19,574 bases of DNA from a bacterium HR36 (GTDB lineage: Bacteria > Planctomycetota > Planctomycetia > Gemmatales > HRBIN36): positions 1 to 19,574 of the forward strand of contig BEIM01000008.1 in the NCBI GenBank assembly GCA_002898995.1, read 5' to 3'. The notes beneath the pieces were generated by a model. That model saw only the letters and a program-made list of their open reading frames with translations, had not been told where the DNA came from and did no database searches. Numbering within the stretch: the stretch's first letter is position 1; each line of letters opens with the position of its first letter. Below, in pieces: positions 1-8,026 of the stretch. Position numbers and translations under genes: made by a program.

Positions 1-2066
1 ACTCCCATACGACGATGGTGAACGGGCTGGGCGTGCTCGGCTGGGGAGTAGGCGGCATCGAAGCGGAAGCGGCCATGCTGGGCCAGCCTATCTCCATGCT
101 CCTACCCCAGGTAGTAGGCTTGCGACTAACCGGGCAGCTCAGCCCGGGCGCCACAGCCACCGACCTGGTACTGACCGTAACGCAAGTCCTCCGCCAGCAT
201 GGCGTGGTCGGCAAGTTTGTGGAATTTTTCGGAGATGGTGTAGCAGCTTTGCCAGTAGCTGATCGCGCCACCATCGCCAACATGGCTCCGGAGTACGGTG
301 CCACCTTCGGCTTTTTCCCGATTGACGAAGAAACGCTTCACTATCTTCGCCTCACCGGTCGGCCTGATTGGCTTATCGCGTTGGTAGAGGCCTACGCTAA
401 GGAACAGGGGCTTTTCTACACACCTGGTCAACCCGCCCCTCGTTATTCTGAAGTCATCGAACTCGACCTCGCGAAGGTCGAACCTAGCGTAGCTGGTCCC
501 AGCCGTCCACAGGATCGGGTGCCGCTGCGGCAGGCAGCGCACTCATTCCGCCAGGCTCTGCCCAATCTGTTGAGCGCCGCACGGAAGAAAGCGCCGCCCA
601 CAGTAACCGCAAGTCAGGCCAATGGCCAGCTGGAACATGGCTCGGTAGTGATAGCGGCCATTACCAGCTGCACCAATACTTCCAATCCCTCCGTGATGAT
701 CGGGGCGGGCTTGCTGGCCAAGAAGGCGGTAGAGCGAGGTTTACGTGTACCGAGTTGGGTCAAGACCAGCCTCGCTCCCGGATCCAAGGTAGTGACCAAT
801 TATCTTCGTGATTCGGGCTTGCTGGCTTACCTGGAACAATTGCGCTTCCATTTGGTGGGCTACGGTTGCACAACCTGTATCGGCAATAGCGGCCCCTTGC
901 CCGAGGAAACGGCCCGCGAAATCGAAAGCAAAGGACTGGTAGTCGTGGCTGTGCTCAGCGGCAACCGTAACTTTGAAGGGCGCATTCATCCTCTGGTGCG
1001 GGCTAATTACTTAATGTCGCCGCCGCTGGTGGTGGCGTACGCCCTGGCGGGCCGCATTGATCGGGATCTAACCAGCGAACCGCTGGGGCATGATCCGCAG
1101 GGGAATCCCGTTTACCTGCGCGACATCTGGCCCACCCCTGAGGAGATTCGCGAAGTGCTGCAGCGCTATCACCGTCGCGAGATTTACGAGCGAGAATACC
1201 AGCGTGTTTTTGAAGGAGATGAGCGTTGGCGCAGCTTGCCAGCGCCGCCAGGCGAATTATTCACCTGGGACCCGCAATCCACGTACGTGAAGCGGCCCCC
1301 ATATTTCGATGACTTACCTTTGCAGCCACCACCTGTGGAAGACCTGCGCGGTTTACGGGTCTTGTGTTTGCTGGGCGACAGCATTACCACCGACCATATT
1401 TCACCGGCGGGTTCGATTCCTGTGGATAGCCCCGCAGGGCGCTATCTTATCGCCCATGGGGTGCAACCCCAGGAGTTCAATTCTTACGGAGCGAGGCGCG
1501 GTAATCATGAGGTCATGGTACGCGGCACGTTTGCCAATATCCGGCTGAAGAACCGCTTGGTAGCTGGCCAAGAAGGGGGCTGGACGCGGCATTTTCCTGA
1601 TGGCACTGTCATGACAATTTTTGAGGCCGCGGAAAAGTATCGCGCTGAGCGCGTGCCCTTGTTGGTGATCGCAGGCAAGGAATACGGTTCAGGTTCATCA
1701 CGTGACTGGGCGGCCAAGGGGCCGAGCTTGCTCGGAGTACGGGCAGTGCTGGCCGAAACTTTCGAGCGTATTCATCGCAGTAATCTCGTGGGTATGGGTA
1801 TCTTGCCGCTGCAGTTCCTGCCCGGCCAAAATGCAGAGAGCTTGGGCCTGACGGGAGAAGAAGTGTACGACATTCTCGGCCTGCCGCAGACCCTGCGCGA
1901 GCCTTTTGCCGCCAGCCGAACCTGTACCGTCCGCGTGCACCGCTACGATGGCCAGCAACTTGAGTTCCATGCCCTGGTGCGAATTGATACCCCGCGGGAA
2001 GCTCAGTACTATCAGCACGGAGGTATTCTGCCTTTTGTGCTTCGTCAATTACTGCAAAACCCATAA
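1..2066 (+). CDS. acnA: Aconitate hydratase (AcnA/IRP1 type), 5'-truncated by the window edge
   Basis: This enzyme interconverts citrate and isocitrate in the cytoplasmic TCA cycle. The frame is open from base 3 and reads SHTTMVNGLGVLGWGVGG, a core aconitase motif, so the ATG at 15 is internal. About 200 N-terminal residues of a protein of roughly 890 lie outside the window. Numbering from that ATG, the [4Fe-4S] cysteines are C219 in ITSCTNTSNPS and C285 and C288 in YGCTTCIGNSG. The C-terminal swivel domain shows GDSITTDHISPAGS, FNSYGARRGNHEVM and GKEYGSGSSRDWAAKGP. The order and spacing fit AcnA rather than AcnB. The TAA stop is at 2064-2066. The next gene is co-directional but 130 bases away with its own ribosome binding site, so it is probably transcribed separately. 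Family assignment is secure; only the 5' end is unseen. Confidence 0.97.
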   Translation, partial: SHTTMVNGLGVLGWGVGGIEAEAAMLGQPISMLLPQVVGLRLTGQLSPGATATDLVLTVTQVLRQHGVVGKFVEFFGDGVAALPVADRATIANMAPEYGATFGFFPIDEETLHYLRLTGRPDWLIALVEAYAKEQGLFYTPGQPAPRYSEVIELDLAKVEPSVAGPSRPQDRVPLRQAAHSFRQALPNLLSAARKKAPPTVTASQANGQLEHGSVVIAAITSCTNTSNPSVMIGAGLLAKKAVERGLRVPSWVKTSLAPGSKVVTNYLRDSGLLAYLEQLRFHLVGYGCTTCIGNSGPLPEETAREIESKGLVVVAVLSGNRNFEGRIHPLVRANYLMSPPLVVAYALAGRIDRDLTSEPLGHDPQGNPVYLRDIWPTPEEIREVLQRYHRREIYEREYQRVFEGDERWRSLPAPPGELFTWDPQSTYVKRPPYFDDLPLQPPPVEDLRGLRVLCLLGDSITTDHISPAGSIPVDSPAGRYLIAHGVQPQEFNSYGARRGNHEVMVRGTFANIRLKNRLVAGQEGGWTRHFPDGTVMTIFEAAEKYRAERVPLLVIAGKEYGSGSSRDWAAKGPSLLGVRAVLAETFERIHRSNLVGMGILPLQFLPGQNAESLGLTGEEVYDILGLPQTLREPFAASRTCTVRVHRYDGQQLEFHALVRIDTPREAQYYQHGGILPFVLRQLLQNP

Positions 2067-2111
2067 TCATGCTGCAGCTTTGCTCCTTCTCGATTGGGCA
2101 AGAGCTACCCA

Positions 2112-2135
2112 GGTGCTAAATCACGTGTTAGCGCC
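2112..2135 (+). terminator. Possible RNA hairpin downstream of aconitase
   Basis: GGTGCTAA pairs with TTAGCGCC across an 8-base loop, giving eight pairs including one G-U. It starts 45 bases after the aconitase stop. No T-run follows, so it is not a classical intrinsic terminator. It may be a transcript-end structure or chance. The rest of the 2067-2196 gap shows nothing I recognise apart from the next gene's ribosome binding site. Confidence 0.25.
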
Positions 2136-2184
2136 GTGCGTATCCTGGCACTCTGCACATGCTTTGAGCGCAGACAAGACCGAT

Positions 2185-2190
2185 GGAGGA
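2185..2190 (+). promoter_or_regulatory. Ribosome binding site fixing the start of the LVIVD protein
   Basis: GGAGGA lies 6 bases before the ATG at 2197. It decides for that start over in-frame upstream starts from 1906, which would overlap the aconitase gene and place about 97 non-family residues before a clear signal peptide. Confidence 0.8.
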
Positions 2191-2196
2191 TCAAGC

Positions 2197-4113
2197 ATGG
2201 CGCAACGAATTGGATTTTGTACAGCCCTGCTTAGCGTCTGGCTTTGGAGTTTCGCGGCACAAACCCAACCGTTCTTACGCCGCGCGGGAGAAGTGTTTCT
2301 GGTCAACGGCAATGCTTCGGGATTAGCCCGCTACGGCGATTACCTGTACATGGTGCTCAATGAAAGCACCCATCCGCTGGTAGTGTATGATATTCGCCAG
2401 CCGGAACGACCGCGCGTGGTACGTCATCTGCAAGCACCCGGTTGGCCCATGCGTTGCCGCCTGGTGGCGCCTGGCTGGTTGTGGACTGTTCACGGCAACG
2501 GCGAGGGATTCTTCGACCTGACTTTTCCCGACCATCCGAAACTCGCCACTGATCCGCAAGCCGGGCCGCTACTGCGACATGTTCGTCGCACCGATTTTCG
2601 CGTCCATCCGAATTTCACCTACACCACATGTGCTTGGCAGAATGTGCTGTATTACGGCACAGAAAACCAAGCGACAGCAATTTACGACATTGCCGAGCCG
2701 AACAAACCAAAATTGCTTGCAGAACTAACGGACGGTGTGCCCATGCAGTTGCAGGAAAACTACCTGTTTCTTTCAGGTAAAGCGGGGTTGCAGGTCTATG
2801 ATGTAGCAAACCCGGCACAGCCTAAGTTGGTCGGCCGCCTGTCACCGACGAGTGATTGGCCATTCACCTTGCGTATCTCTGCGGTGGCCTGGGAAAAAGA
2901 TCGCCTCTACGTCGGCATTCGCCAAGATCTACCTGCCCTCTTTGGTCGCGGGCCATTCGCGCAGGCACAGTCAGGGCTGGCTGTTTTTGATGTGCGCGAC
3001 TGGCAACAGCCGCGCCTTCTCGGATACACCTGGGTCGAAAACACCATTTCCGACATTACCGGCCTGGCTTGCAAAGATGGCTACGTTTTTGCTAGCGACG
3101 CGAGTTTTGGCCTGCGGGTTTATGACACACGTGTACCCGAGCGTATCCGCCAGGTAGCTGCCGACCGACAAGGGGGTGAACTTTCTGCCGCTGTGTTGTT
3201 GCCTAAACGCCGGTTGCTTGTTCTGGGTCAAAATCTCTCGGGAAGCACCTTTGTAGTGGACATTGCCGACGCCTTCCGTCCCCGCTTGCTGGGGTATTAT
3301 CATCATGGCTTGCGCGTCTGGGGACAAATGGCTAGCAGTGACGATGAACGCTATGTTTATTTTCAAGCTGACATTTCCCGCCCCCGGCCGGGACTTAGTG
3401 GACTGTTTACCCTCGACGTGCAGGACCCACAGCACCCTAGCTTAGCGAGTGTGGTACCAGACGTTGCCCGGGCCTACGGCTTGGCGTGCGTGGGGCAGTA
3501 CCTGTATAGCAGCGGTGGCGACATTTTCGATCTCCGTCAGCCCAACCAGCCGAAAAAACTGGCAGTGCGGCTGCCCGCCAGCGGTTATCAGATAGCCCAC
3601 TACGACAACCATCTCTACGTAGCCAATTTTGCCGAAAGTAGCGAGCGGGGCCAGCTTTCCATCCTCCGTCTCCAGACTCCCACTGAGGCGGAGATCGCTG
3701 GGCGCCTGGACTTACCTCTGGGACACCGCGTCATTAGTATGGCGTTTCTGGACAAACGTCTTTATTTGGGCTGGGCCGAACGAAGCGGCGAAGCCCGTCG
3801 GCCTCGCGGGCTGGTCATCGAGGTGGACATCACTGATCCGCGTACACCGAAAATCCTCCGCCGCTTTGATCCAGAAAAAGACTTGCAACTCACAGGGCAC
3901 TACTGCCAGGTCTGGAGCGACAGCCAGTATCTCATTGTGGGCAGCTATCATCGCAAGATCGGCGTCTACGACGTGAGCGTTCAGAATCGCCAGCCGGCCT
4001 GCGTTGCTCTGCTGGACGACCTGCCTTCGGCCTGGTGGTTAGTTGGGGAGAGCGAGCGACTGTATCGCATCTGCCTCGACCGCCTCCTGGTGCTGGAATA
4101 TCGCAAGCGGTGA
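2197..4113 (+). CDS. Secreted LVIVD-repeat beta-propeller protein
   Basis: This is a 638-residue exported protein. Residues 1 to about 22 form a signal peptide (positive MAQR, hydrophobic GFCTALLSVWLWSF, AAQTQP cleavage region). The rest consists of repeated units of the LVIVD kind (hydrophobic run, YD, short loop, P-x-x-P, strand): PLVVYDIRQPERP, ATAIYDIAEPNKP, GLQVYDVANPAQP, GLAVFDVRDWQQP, GLRVYDTRVPER, TFVVDIADAFRP, GLFTLDVQDPQHP, DIFDLRQPNQP, VIEVDITDPRTP and IGVYDVSVQNRQP. LVIVD proteins fold as beta-propellers and are usually extracytoplasmic; ten or so motifs over 610 residues could make one large or two smaller propellers. I see no catalytic motif, transmembrane anchor or sorting signal. 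It is convergent with the next gene, with 45 bases between stops. Ligand and role are unknown; a surface binding or scaffold function is inferred from the fold only. Confidence 0.85.
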   Translation: MAQRIGFCTALLSVWLWSFAAQTQPFLRRAGEVFLVNGNASGLARYGDYLYMVLNESTHPLVVYDIRQPERPRVVRHLQAPGWPMRCRLVAPGWLWTVHGNGEGFFDLTFPDHPKLATDPQAGPLLRHVRRTDFRVHPNFTYTTCAWQNVLYYGTENQATAIYDIAEPNKPKLLAELTDGVPMQLQENYLFLSGKAGLQVYDVANPAQPKLVGRLSPTSDWPFTLRISAVAWEKDRLYVGIRQDLPALFGRGPFAQAQSGLAVFDVRDWQQPRLLGYTWVENTISDITGLACKDGYVFASDASFGLRVYDTRVPERIRQVAADRQGGELSAAVLLPKRRLLVLGQNLSGSTFVVDIADAFRPRLLGYYHHGLRVWGQMASSDDERYVYFQADISRPRPGLSGLFTLDVQDPQHPSLASVVPDVARAYGLACVGQYLYSSGGDIFDLRQPNQPKKLAVRLPASGYQIAHYDNHLYVANFAESSERGQLSILRLQTPTEAEIAGRLDLPLGHRVISMAFLDKRLYLGWAERSGEARRPRGLVIEVDITDPRTPKILRRFDPEKDLQLTGHYCQVWSDSQYLIVGSYHRKIGVYDVSVQNRQPACVALLDDLPSAWWLVGESERLYRICLDRLLVLEYRKR

Positions 4114-4158
4114 AATATTCGGCTCTCGAGTAGTCAGGTATGAGGCGAGTAAGCTACG

Positions 4159-5229
4159 CTATTGAGAACCGCTGCCCTCGGGCCGAATGAAGGGGAAAAT
4201 GCGTCGCGGGGGGCTAGGCGGTGGAGGGGGATTCGGCGTCAGGGGCGTAATCGTAGTGGGGGCAGCCGCGGGACCGCCTAAACTTTGCGCCAACGGGCGA
4301 AAGTCAATGCGTTGTGTTTGGCCGGCTTGCACGGTGATTTCGTGCTCGGTGGTGATGGGCTGGCCATTCGGCCCAGGCCAGCTCAGGCGGATCTTGTAGA
4401 GGTAGGTCTTGCCCGGCTCCAAAGGCGGCGATTGAAACGAACGCACGGGACCGGTTTGGCTCATGCGCTGGTCTTCGATCCACAGCGTGGCTTGAGCCGG
4501 CACTTCAACAATCAGGATGGCGGGAGCAGGTTTCTGCGGCACTACCGGAGTTATGGGAGCGCTGCTGGTATTCGGGCTGGCAGAATTGCCCGGTGTCGCT
4601 GGGGAACCAGATTGGCCGGCAGGTTTATTCGACGGTTCAGCGACTTGCACAGCAGGGTTGAGTAAGGCAGGAGGTGCGCTCGGACTCGAGGAGCCAGGCC
4701 TTGTCGCGGGGGACGCCGAAGGCTGGGCGGGAACCGACGGATTGGGGCCTGGCGGTGTGACTGGGACATCGGAGCGCGGTGGCACAGGCGTCACGGGAGC
4801 GATGTCCGGCGCTTTACCCGGCGAAATCGGCACTGCTGGAGCGGGACTAGGCACAGCTGGTGGAGCGGCAGACGTGGCGGAGGGTTTGCCCGCGTTTTCT
4901 GGCGGAATCGGGGCCACAGAAGGCGGGGAAGCTAACGACGGCGAAGCGGTAGCTGGCGCGGGCACCAAGCGATTGCGCGCGGTGTCAGTTTTTTCGAACG
5001 GTGGCACGGTAAGTTGCTCGACAACCGGGCCTGCAGGCTTTATGATTGTCTGGGGCTTTGCAGCTGCGTCAGGCACTGGCTGATTCGGCACCTGCAACAC
5101 TGGGCCTGGCGGTGGCGGCGGCAATGGTGCCTGTGCGTAGGCCACATCCACGCCCCAGCTTAATATGACACCACCCACCAACCCCAGCGCCTTTCTCGCG
5201 CCATACAAGCTCCATGCCTTCTTGCGCAT
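4159..5229 (-). CDS. Secreted proline-rich protein with C-terminal TIGR03000 (planctomycete) domain
   Basis: This 356-residue protein begins with a signal peptide (MRKKAWSLYGARKALGLVGG, cleavage near AYAQA). Residues about 35-234 are a Pro/Ala/Ser/Val-rich stretch expected to be unstructured. Residues about 235-312 form the only folded part: APAILIVEVPAQATLWIEDQ, then RSFQSPPLEPGKTYLYKI and HEITVQAGQTQRIDF. This is the pattern of TIGR03000, a domain of 70-80 residues found in planctomycetes: strand, P-A-A/Q-A, R-x-F-x-S-P-L-x-P-G-x-x-Y-x-Y, then V-x-A-G. The tail is a second proline run (PNPPPPPSPPRR). The start is supported by AAAGGAGG (5235-5242 on the minus strand) 5 bases before the ATG. 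The function of TIGR03000 proteins is unknown; cell-envelope or extracellular location is inferred from the signal peptide and proline spacer. It is divergent from gcvPA. Confidence 0.85.
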   Translation of the reverse strand: MRKKAWSLYGARKALGLVGGVILSWGVDVAYAQAPLPPPPPGPVLQVPNQPVPDAAAKPQTIIKPAGPVVEQLTVPPFEKTDTARNRLVPAPATASPSLASPPSVAPIPPENAGKPSATSAAPPAVPSPAPAVPISPGKAPDIAPVTPVPPRSDVPVTPPGPNPSVPAQPSASPATRPGSSSPSAPPALLNPAVQVAEPSNKPAGQSGSPATPGNSASPNTSSAPITPVVPQKPAPAILIVEVPAQATLWIEDQRMSQTGPVRSFQSPPLEPGKTYLYKIRLSWPGPNGQPITTEHEITVQAGQTQRIDFRPLAQSLGGPAAAPTTITPLTPNPPPPPSPPRRIFPFIRPEGSGSQ

Positions 5230-5274
5230 CCTTGCCTCCTTTGTTATTGGCCTGACTTGGGCATCTGATCTTTG

Positions 5275-5286
5275 GCCACCGGTGGC
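5275..5286. promoter_or_regulatory. 12-bp perfect palindrome in the divergent spacer
   Basis: GCCACCGGTGGC is a perfect dyad in the roughly 200-base spacer between the minus-strand TIGR03000 gene and gcvPA. Its position suits an operator acting on one or both genes, but no second copy and no confident -35/-10 pair are visible, so this is only a candidate. Otherwise the spacer (5230-5430) holds the two ribosome binding sites and nothing else I can identify. Confidence 0.2.
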
Positions 5287-5418
5287 TTTTCCACAGTAGC
5301 GTCAGGGTATTGAACCAAAGATTTTCCAACTTGCCAAGACCAGCTCGTTCTCAACATTGTCGGCAGCGTTGATATTTCCTATTTGGTCACCAGACCCATA
5401 TACCACGCGGCCGACGAC

Positions 5419-5423
5419 AGGAG
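5419..5423 (+). promoter_or_regulatory. Ribosome binding site deciding the gcvPA start
   Basis: AGGAG lies 7 bases before the GTG at 5431. It favours that GTG over the in-frame TTG at 5383, which lacks a comparable site. The GTG start also gives VAYIGNTQ, the usual beginning of this family. Confidence 0.7.
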
Positions 5424-5430
5424 CGAAACG

Positions 5431-6786
5431 GTGGCGTATATCGGAAATACACAGCAACAGCAGCAAGAAATGTTGGCGGCCCTGGGACTGGCGTCGGTGG
5501 AGGAGTTGTTTGAGGTGATTCCGCCGGCAGCGCGTTGGCAAAACTTGCCAAACATCCCGCCACCACTGAGCGAGCAAGAATTGACCGAGCACCTCAGCAA
5601 TCTGGCAGGGCGCAATCGCGTGGGCAAGCAGGCAGTATGTTTTTTGGGTGGTGGCAGTTATGACCATTTTATCCCAGCTGTGGTGGATGCCGTAGCCAGT
5701 CGCAGCGAGTTTTACACGGCCTATACGCCGTACCAAGCCGAGGCCAGCCAGGGGAGCTTGCAGGCGTTTTTTGAATACCAAACGCTCATCTGCCAGTTGA
5801 CTGGGATGGAGGTTGCAAACGCCAGCCTGTACGAAGGGGCCAGTGCCTTGGCGGAAGCGACCATGATGGCGCTCGGTGTCACTGGGCGTTACGGCCGGGT
5901 GCTCGTCGCAGAAAGTGTGCATCCATATTATCGCGAAACGGTGCTGGCGTATTTGGCCAATTTAGAGCCGCAGCTGCTTACCCTGCCCACGCCGCAAGGA
6001 TTTCTCGACCCCGACACGCTCAGCAGCGCGCTTACCGAGGACACAGCGGCGGTTCTGGTGCAACATCCCAATTTCTTCGGTCATCTGGAGGAAGTGGAGG
6101 AACTGGCGGAACGGGCACATCGTCGGGGAGCGCTTTTCGTAGTGAGCGTAGACCCGATTAGCCTGGGGTTGCTGCGCCGACCTGGGGAATATGGTGCGGA
6201 TATCGTGGTAGCGGAAGGCCAGCCTTTGGGCATTCCCATGCAATTTGGCGGCCCATATCTGGGCATTCTGGCGTGTCGTGAGGCGTACGTCCGCAAAATG
6301 CCGGGACGGCTGGTGGGTCAGACCGTGGATCGCCGCGGCCAACGGTGTTGGGTGCTAACGCTGCAAACTCGTGAACAGCACATCCGCCGGGAAAAGGCCA
6401 CCTCGAACATTTGCACCAATCAGGGCTTGATGGCGTTACGTGCGGCGGTGTACTTAGCGGCACTTGGCCCTCACGGGCTACGTGAGACTGCGGAGTTGTG
6501 CTGGCACAAAGCGCATTATGCCGCGCAACGATTGCGCGAGATTCCAGGAATACGCCTGGCGTTCGACCGGCCATTTTTCAAAGAGTTTACCCTGCAGCTG
6601 CCCGCAGAGCCACACGCGGTTCTGCGGCGATTGTTAGAGCGCGGGTATCTTGCAGGAATAGCTTTAGGAAAATGGTATCCATCTTTGCGCAACGCCGTTA
6701 GCATAGCCGTAACGGAATCGCGGAGCCGATCTGAGATTGACGGCTTGATAGCAGCGTATCGAGAGGTGCTGGGAGAATCGTACTGA
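5431..6786 (+). CDS. gcvPA: Glycine dehydrogenase (aminomethyl-transferring) subunit 1
   Basis: This is the N-terminal half of the split glycine cleavage P-protein, which with GcvPB decarboxylates glycine and passes the aminomethyl group to lipoyl-GcvH in the cytoplasm. At 451 residues it matches the usual length of about 450. Family motifs are the start (M/V)AYIGNT, GGGSYDHFIPAVVDAV, FYTAYTPYQAE (residues 94-104), LYEGASALAEA, QFGGPYLGI and ATSNICTNQ (323-331). The lysine that binds pyridoxal phosphate belongs to GcvPB and is not expected here. GTG start is chosen from the ribosome binding site and family N-terminus. gcvT, gcvH and gcvPB are not in the window; the gene is instead followed after 26 bases by an ECF sigma factor, so they may share a transcript. 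Identification is secure; the neighbourhood is unusual for gcvPA. Confidence 0.95.
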   Translation: MAYIGNTQQQQQEMLAALGLASVEELFEVIPPAARWQNLPNIPPPLSEQELTEHLSNLAGRNRVGKQAVCFLGGGSYDHFIPAVVDAVASRSEFYTAYTPYQAEASQGSLQAFFEYQTLICQLTGMEVANASLYEGASALAEATMMALGVTGRYGRVLVAESVHPYYRETVLAYLANLEPQLLTLPTPQGFLDPDTLSSALTEDTAAVLVQHPNFFGHLEEVEELAERAHRRGALFVVSVDPISLGLLRRPGEYGADIVVAEGQPLGIPMQFGGPYLGILACREAYVRKMPGRLVGQTVDRRGQRCWVLTLQTREQHIRREKATSNICTNQGLMALRAAVYLAALGPHGLRETAELCWHKAHYAAQRLREIPGIRLAFDRPFFKEFTLQLPAEPHAVLRRLLERGYLAGIALGKWYPSLRNAVSIAVTESRSRSEIDGLIAAYREVLGESY

Positions 6787-6812
6787 CCCACCGCTCCGAG
6801 CAGAACTGAGGC

Positions 6813-7421
6813 ATGCCGAAACGCAATAAAAGCCCATCCTCGCGCACCGAGAAAATAGATGCATCGGCCAGCGATGCGGAACTGCTGGCGAGCTGGCAGC
6901 GCGGTGATGAGTCGGCTCTGGAAATATTGTTCGCGAGGTACGAAAAGCCCGTGTATCTGTTCGTGCTAGGGATTCTCCGCGATAAGCATCGCGCGGAAGA
7001 TGTGCTGCAGGAAACTTTTTACACTGCACTGACCCGGCTGGACGGTGTAGATCCGGCGCATTTCCGCGGATGGTTATTCACCGTGGCCTATCACCAGGCC
7101 ATGCTGGATCGGCGGCGTCGCGCCCTGGAACGCCGCCTCGGGTTAATCGAGTTGAGTTCCGAAAGGCAGCTGCCGACCGCTCCAGTGCCCGAACCGTGGC
7201 AAGAATTAGCTGCTGGAGAACAAGCGGAGCAAGTACGGCACTGGCTCCAGCAACTGTCCGATACCCAGCGCGAGGCCGTGCGTTTACGATTTTTTGAGGG
7301 ACTGCGGTTCCGCGAAATCGCTGCGCGGCTGGGGATTCCCCTGGGTACGGCCCTGGCTCGCCTGCATCAAGCACTCAAACGTCTCTGGCGTCTGGCAGGA
7401 GAAGCCCATGAGTCCCCATGA
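6813..7421 (+). CDS. ECF-type RNA polymerase sigma factor (sigma-70 family)
   Basis: The 202-residue protein has sigma region 2 at residues about 33-100 (LFARYEKPVYLFVLGILRD, AEDVLQETFYTALTRL, FRGWLFTVAYHQAMLDRRRR) and region 4 at about 147-193 (LSDTQREAVRLRFFEGLRFR, then EIAARLGIPLGTALARLHQA, a helix-turn-helix). There is no region 1 or 3, as expected for an ECF factor. It directs RNA polymerase to a stress or envelope regulon that cannot be deduced here. The ATG at 6813 has only a weak GAGG one base upstream, so translation may be coupled to gcvPA, which ends 26 bases earlier. The gene overlaps the next by 14 bases, the usual arrangement of a sigma factor with its anti-sigma factor. The first 20 residues are basic and of low complexity, so the true start could be slightly later. 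Confidence 0.92.
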   Translation: MPKRNKSPSSRTEKIDASASDAELLASWQRGDESALEILFARYEKPVYLFVLGILRDKHRAEDVLQETFYTALTRLDGVDPAHFRGWLFTVAYHQAMLDRRRRALERRLGLIELSSERQLPTAPVPEPWQELAAGEQAEQVRHWLQQLSDTQREAVRLRFFEGLRFREIAARLGIPLGTALARLHQALKRLWRLAGEAHESP

Positions 7422-8013
7422 ACGCGAAGCCTGGCGAAGGCAAGCGGTCTTGTATGTAGCTGATGAGCTTTCGGCGGATGAAAAAGCCCTTTTTGAGCAG
7501 CGCCTGGGCGACTCGCAGGAGATTCGTGACTTGCTGGTGCAAGCGATGGAACAACTCGCTCAACGCTGGATCACGTGCCAACCCGAACCGACGTGGCGGC
7601 AAAGATTGCGGCAGCGTTTACGGCGTGAGCGGGTCGGCGCGTTTGGCTTGTTGAGTTTCGCGGCATCGGCCCTGGTGGGAGCGGTAACCGCAACACTGCT
7701 GGTGGGGCTTTTTCTCTGGTGGCGGGCAGGCTCCAGCCAGCAAGCCGGACCCAGTGTGGCGAACAACAAGACATCGGAGCCACACTTTGCCAATCTCGCC
7801 GTGGCCCCTGCAGGGCTGGATGATGTGGAGGCCGCTGAGGATACCGCCGCTGTCGCTTACGTGGATTTGACTGACACGCAGCGTGTCACGATACTCCGCC
7901 AGTGGACCACCGAACGCCAGGCGCACAAATCCGCCTCTGCGTCGGCGTTGCATGCCCCGCTGGTGGAGTATCTCAGCCAGCCGTGTCCAAAGAGGAAACA
8001 TTCGGGCATGTGA
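7408..8013 (+). CDS. Putative single-span membrane anti-sigma factor
   Basis: The 201-residue protein has a cytoplasmic helical N-terminus (VADELSADEKALFEQRLGDS, a phrase typical of anti-sigma domains), a basic stretch (RQRLRQRLRRERV), one membrane helix at about residues 79-104 (LLSFAASALVGAVTATLLVG then LFLWWRAG) and an extracytoplasmic tail of about 95 residues. The start follows AGGAG with 6 bases of spacing and overlaps the sigma gene by 14 bases, which implies translational coupling and supports a sigma/anti-sigma pair. The zinc-binding H-x3-C-x2-C motif of ZAS anti-sigma factors is absent; the only cytoplasmic cysteine is C57. Binding of the upstream sigma factor at the inner face of the membrane, and sensing through the outer tail, are inferred from layout rather than from a diagnostic motif. 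Confidence 0.75.
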   Translation: MSPHEREAWRRQAVLYVADELSADEKALFEQRLGDSQEIRDLLVQAMEQLAQRWITCQPEPTWRQRLRQRLRRERVGAFGLLSFAASALVGAVTATLLVGLFLWWRAGSSQQAGPSVANNKTSEPHFANLAVAPAGLDDVEAAEDTAAVAYVDLTDTQRVTILRQWTTERQAHKSASASALHAPLVEYLSQPCPKRKHSGM

Positions 8014-8026
8014 AGGAGATGTTCGT

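Noticed and set aside
1906..2196. Extended N-terminus of the LVIVD protein overlapping aconitase
   Set aside because: The ATG at 2197 has a good GGAGGA and starts a signal peptide; the extension has no such features and overlaps coding sequence.
4517..5083. 188-residue plus-strand open frame, glycine/alanine-rich, opposite the TIGR03000 gene
   Set aside because: It is the antisense of a proline-rich coding region, which reads as Gly/Ala/Thr repeats; the minus strand has the signal peptide, ribosome binding site and a recognised domain.
5312..5349. GAAC and a downstream CGTT resembling an ECF sigma promoter before gcvPA
   Set aside because: The elements are about 30 bases apart, where about 16-17 is expected, so it does not support autoregulation of the sigma factor.
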